From the NCBI GenBank assembly GCA_963832725.1, contig CAWHVG010000003.1, positions 930,001 to 994,000 on the forward strand: a stretch of 64,000 bases of DNA, read 5' to 3'. This DNA is from JAEZBP01 sp963832725. GTDB lineage: Bacteria > Myxococcota_A > Polyangia > Polyangiales > Sandaracinaceae. The notes under the pieces were generated by a model that was not told where the DNA came from, did no database searches, and saw nothing but the letters and a program-made list of their open reading frames with translations. The position numbers were made by a program, and so were the translations under genes. This document shows, in pieces, positions 61,635 through 64,000 of this stretch (position 1 is its first letter; each line of letters starts with the position of its first letter).

Positions 61635-63697
61635 ATGCCGCGTTTCGCTTGCTTCGCGCTGTTGCTCGCCGTCACGAGCTGCGGCGGCCCGACGAACGAT
61701 CACGACGCCGGACCGGAAGACGCGAGCCGGATCGACGCCGCGACCGTCGACGCCGGCACTCATGACGCCGGCGTGATCGACTCGGGCGCCCACGACGCCA
61801 GCGTGATCGACTCGGGCACCCATGACGCCGGCGGAATCGACTCGGGCGCTCCTGACGCTGGGCCCGATGCCGCCGGCCCGAGCGACGGGGGCGAGGGCGA
61901 CTCCGGCCCCACCGACGCCGGGGCCCGCGACTCCGGCCCGATGGACCTCGACGGGGAGTACACCGCCCCCGATGCGTGCGCCTTCGACGGTTGGTGCTGG
62001 GTCTACCCGGCGCCCTTCGGCGCGCCGCTGAACGATGTCTGGGGCGCCGCGCCAAACGACGTGCGGGCCGTGGGCCCACGCGGACTCGTAGCGCACTTCG
62101 ATGGCGCGTCGTGGTCGGTGTTCGAGAGCCCGGCCACCGACTTCGACCTGCGCGCCGTGCACGGAACCGCCGCAGACGAGGTCTTTGCGGTCGGCGACGG
62201 CGGCGTGATCCTTCGTTGGGACGGCGCAGCGTGGACCCTCGTGAGCTCCCCGACGAGCCTCGGCCTCCACGACGTCTTCGTCGGCGCTGCGGGCGACGGC
62301 TGGGCGGTGGGCGAGGATCGCGTCCGCCTCCGTTGGGACGGCAGTGCGTGGACCGTGTACGACGTTCACCCGACCTGGGGCACGTGGACCGCGATCTCCG
62401 GCGCGGCCGCGGACGACATCTGGCTCGGGACCGGGACCGGTGGCTTCGATCACCGGGACGGCTCGGCCTGGACACACACCGACGCGGGGTTGATTTCTCC
62501 GTGGTCGATCGCGTCGATTGCAGCCAGCGCCAGCGACGACGTGTGGGCGGCGTCGACCGAGGTGAGCCACCGCGTGGCTCACTGGGACGGCACCGCGTGG
62601 AGCTCGGTGGTCGTACCGGAGACGCCTAGCCCTGTCTGGGCGGAGGTCATCGGCGGGCGCGCTAGCGACGACGCGTGGCTGCTCGGCGACTACGGCCGCG
62701 CGCACTGGGACGGCACCGCGTTCACAATCGTCGACAGCCACACGAGCTCGAACGAAGCACCGACCGGGCTTCATCTCTTCGCGACGGACGGGTGGGCGGT
62801 CGGAGGCTCAGGCCGGATTCTTCCGCAACGACGGCAGCCTCGCCTGGACGCTCGCCGCGGGCGCGACCGACCGCTCGGTCGCATTCTACGACGTCGTGCC
62901 GGCGAGCGGAGGCGGCGCCTTCCTCGTCGGCGCCGACGGCATTTGGTCGAGCGACGGAACGACGGTGACCCCCCTCTCTCGTGGCGCGCGCTGGGGGGTG
63001 GGGTACGAGGCCGCGCCGGGGGACCTCTGGGTGGCGGGCGGCACGGGCTCCACGGCGGAGGTGGCCCGCTGGGACGGCTCGACGCTCACGCCCGTGTCAT
63101 CCGGCGCCTTCGGATCCAGGTCGATTCTCGGACATCTGGGCCAGCGGCTCGGAGGACGTGTACTTCGCCGTCGGCGACGAGACCATCCTCCGCTGGGACG
63201 GGAGCGCTGTCAGCGTCGCGCGCGTCGGCGGTGCGGGTGCCGTCGACTCTGTCACCGCGATCGACGGCGTCAGCGCAGCGGACGTGTGGGCCGTCACGCA
63301 GGGCGGAGACATCTTGCACGGCAGCGGATCGACCTGGTCCGTCGTCGCGAGCGACGGGGCGGTGTGGTGGAGGAGCGTGCGCGCGCTCGCGCCGGACGAC
63401 GTCTGGGCGGGCGGAGGCGGGGCAACCCTCTGGCACTTCGACGGCGCGACCTGGACGCCGTTCAGCGTCCCGGACATCCAGCGCCCCGGCAACCGGGGCA
63501 ACTCGCCGTACATCGTCGACATCGTTGGTGATGCGACGACGGGACTGACCGCGATCACCGACGAGGGCCACGTGCTCCGGCTGGTCGGTGGCGAATGGGT
63601 GCGCGACCGCACCCTGCCCGTGCGTCTCGGGCGCGCCGCGGTCGACACGGCGGGGTCGGTCTGGATCGCCGCAGGCGGCAACGTGGTGCGCCGCTGA
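61635..63697 (+). CDS. Exported lipoprotein with beta-propeller-like repeats (two apparent frameshifts)
   Basis: Lipobox LAVTSC is followed by an Asp/Ala/Gly/Ser spacer with three 10-residue repeats (HDAGVIDSGA type). From about residue 130 the protein is a run of blades of the form W...S..D(V/I)WA(V/G)G..G.I.RWDG..W, repeated about ten times. The frame breaks at GATTC 62816-62820 and GATTC 63123-63127; adding two bases at each (GAGATTC) gives one protein of about 688 residues ending ...WIAAGGNVVRR. It is a surface lipoprotein of unknown ligand, typical of myxobacterial genomes. Confidence 0.8.
61761..61850 (+). repeat. 30-bp tandem repeat, three units
   Basis: Three 30-bp units encode HDAGVIDSGA, HDASVIDSGT and HDAGGIDSGA in the spacer of the lipoprotein. 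Confidence 0.85.
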
Positions 63698-63793
63698 TCG
63701 GGGAACCCTGGCGGCCACACGGCCACGCCCGCGCAACGGAACGACGACGACCCGGTGAGAGCGGTGGCGGCAGGCCCGGCGTGCTGGTGTGCA

Positions 63794-64000
63794 GGCGCGA
63801 CTCGGCGTGCTGCTCGGTCGGGCAACGGCCGCGACGAGTCAGGTGCGCGCGGAGACGCTGCCGATCAGTCGGGCTCGCCGGCGTCGAACTTCGGCGTGTC
63901 GAGCAATCGTCGGTCGGGCTCCTCGCCGGCCATCGCGAGCAGACCGACCACCGCGCGGCCCAGCTTCACGAGATCGGCCGGACGCCTCTTGTCGAGCCCG
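63794..64000. repeat. Uninterrupted copy of the segment split by the IS at 59341-60774
   Basis: It starts GGCGCGACTCGGCGTGCTGCT, as does 59156, and continues to the window edge across the point where the other copy holds the IS element. Confidence 0.8.
63865..64000 (-). CDS. NTF2/SnoaL-like protein, C-terminal end only (5' end off window)
   Basis: The minus strand is open from the right edge to TGA at 63865-63867. It encodes 44 residues: GLDKRRPADLVKLGRAVV, then a tail ending LLDTPKFDAGEPD. The first part matches the C-terminus of the NTF2-like pseudogene (LLSGLDKRRPADL), so this is the tail of a paralogue that appears intact where visible. Function follows only from that relation. Confidence 0.55.
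   Translation of the reverse strand, partial: GLDKRRPADLVKLGRAVVGLLAMAGEEPDRRLLDTPKFDAGEPD

Overview
The window is GC-rich, densely coding DNA that most resembles a myxobacterium (Polyangia/Myxococcota). This is inferred from the gene mix: two Hanks-type kinases, a TIGR02266-like PilZ protein, lipoproteins with Asp-Ala-Gly spacers, a DUF507 gene, many surface beta-barrels, and the order prfB-lysS-lolC-lolD-bamA-skp-fabZ. No 16S gene or other decisive marker is present.

Layout. 1-7359: an S1-domain protein running off the left edge, a kinase-AAA-TPR regulator, an ECF sigma factor with a membrane partner, and a PilZ protein. 7373-13455: a ceramidase-like lipoprotein, a second kinase joined to a TPR protein, and a beta-barrel. 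13567-23935: translation (prfB with its programmed frameshift, lysS) runs into envelope biogenesis (lolC/E, lolD, bamA, skp, fabZ). 24017-31175: a possible mobile inverted repeat, a TolC-like protein, an MlaC-like protein, DUF507, yicC, cstA and gmk with a structured leader. 31434-39705: radA, a TPR protein, a large outer-membrane protein, RNase J and a metallopeptidase-like lipoprotein. 39889-45988: the tig-clpP-clpX-lon proteostasis block and tRNA-Val. 46284-55495: a hydrolase-like lipoprotein, then a TetR gene with a perfect operator and a tightly overlapping RND efflux operon. 55639-58989: DoxX, an Hsp70 with a large inserted linker, and its J-protein. 58990-64000: a decayed accessory zone with a truncated metallo-beta-lactamase-fold gene, an NTF2-like pseudogene broken by an IS256-family element, a propeller-type lipoprotein, and a second copy of the NTF2-like gene at the right edge.

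Two observations matter most for anyone using this sequence. First, nine reading-frame breaks in seven otherwise healthy genes are each repaired by adding the same two bases, turning GATT back into GAGATT (eight at GATTC, one at GATTG). That pattern is most simply a systematic sequencing or consensus error, so those genes should be treated as intact. Three further breaks fall elsewhere, two of them beside homopolymers. By contrast, the prfB break is a genuine programmed +1 frameshift and the NTF2-like pseudogene is genuine decay. Second, the Hsp70 carries about 240 Pro-rich residues between its ATPase and substrate-binding domains and lacks the usual lid; it is the best candidate here for something functionally unusual. 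A family of TTGACG-N17-TAG promoters recurs in front of many of the housekeeping genes.
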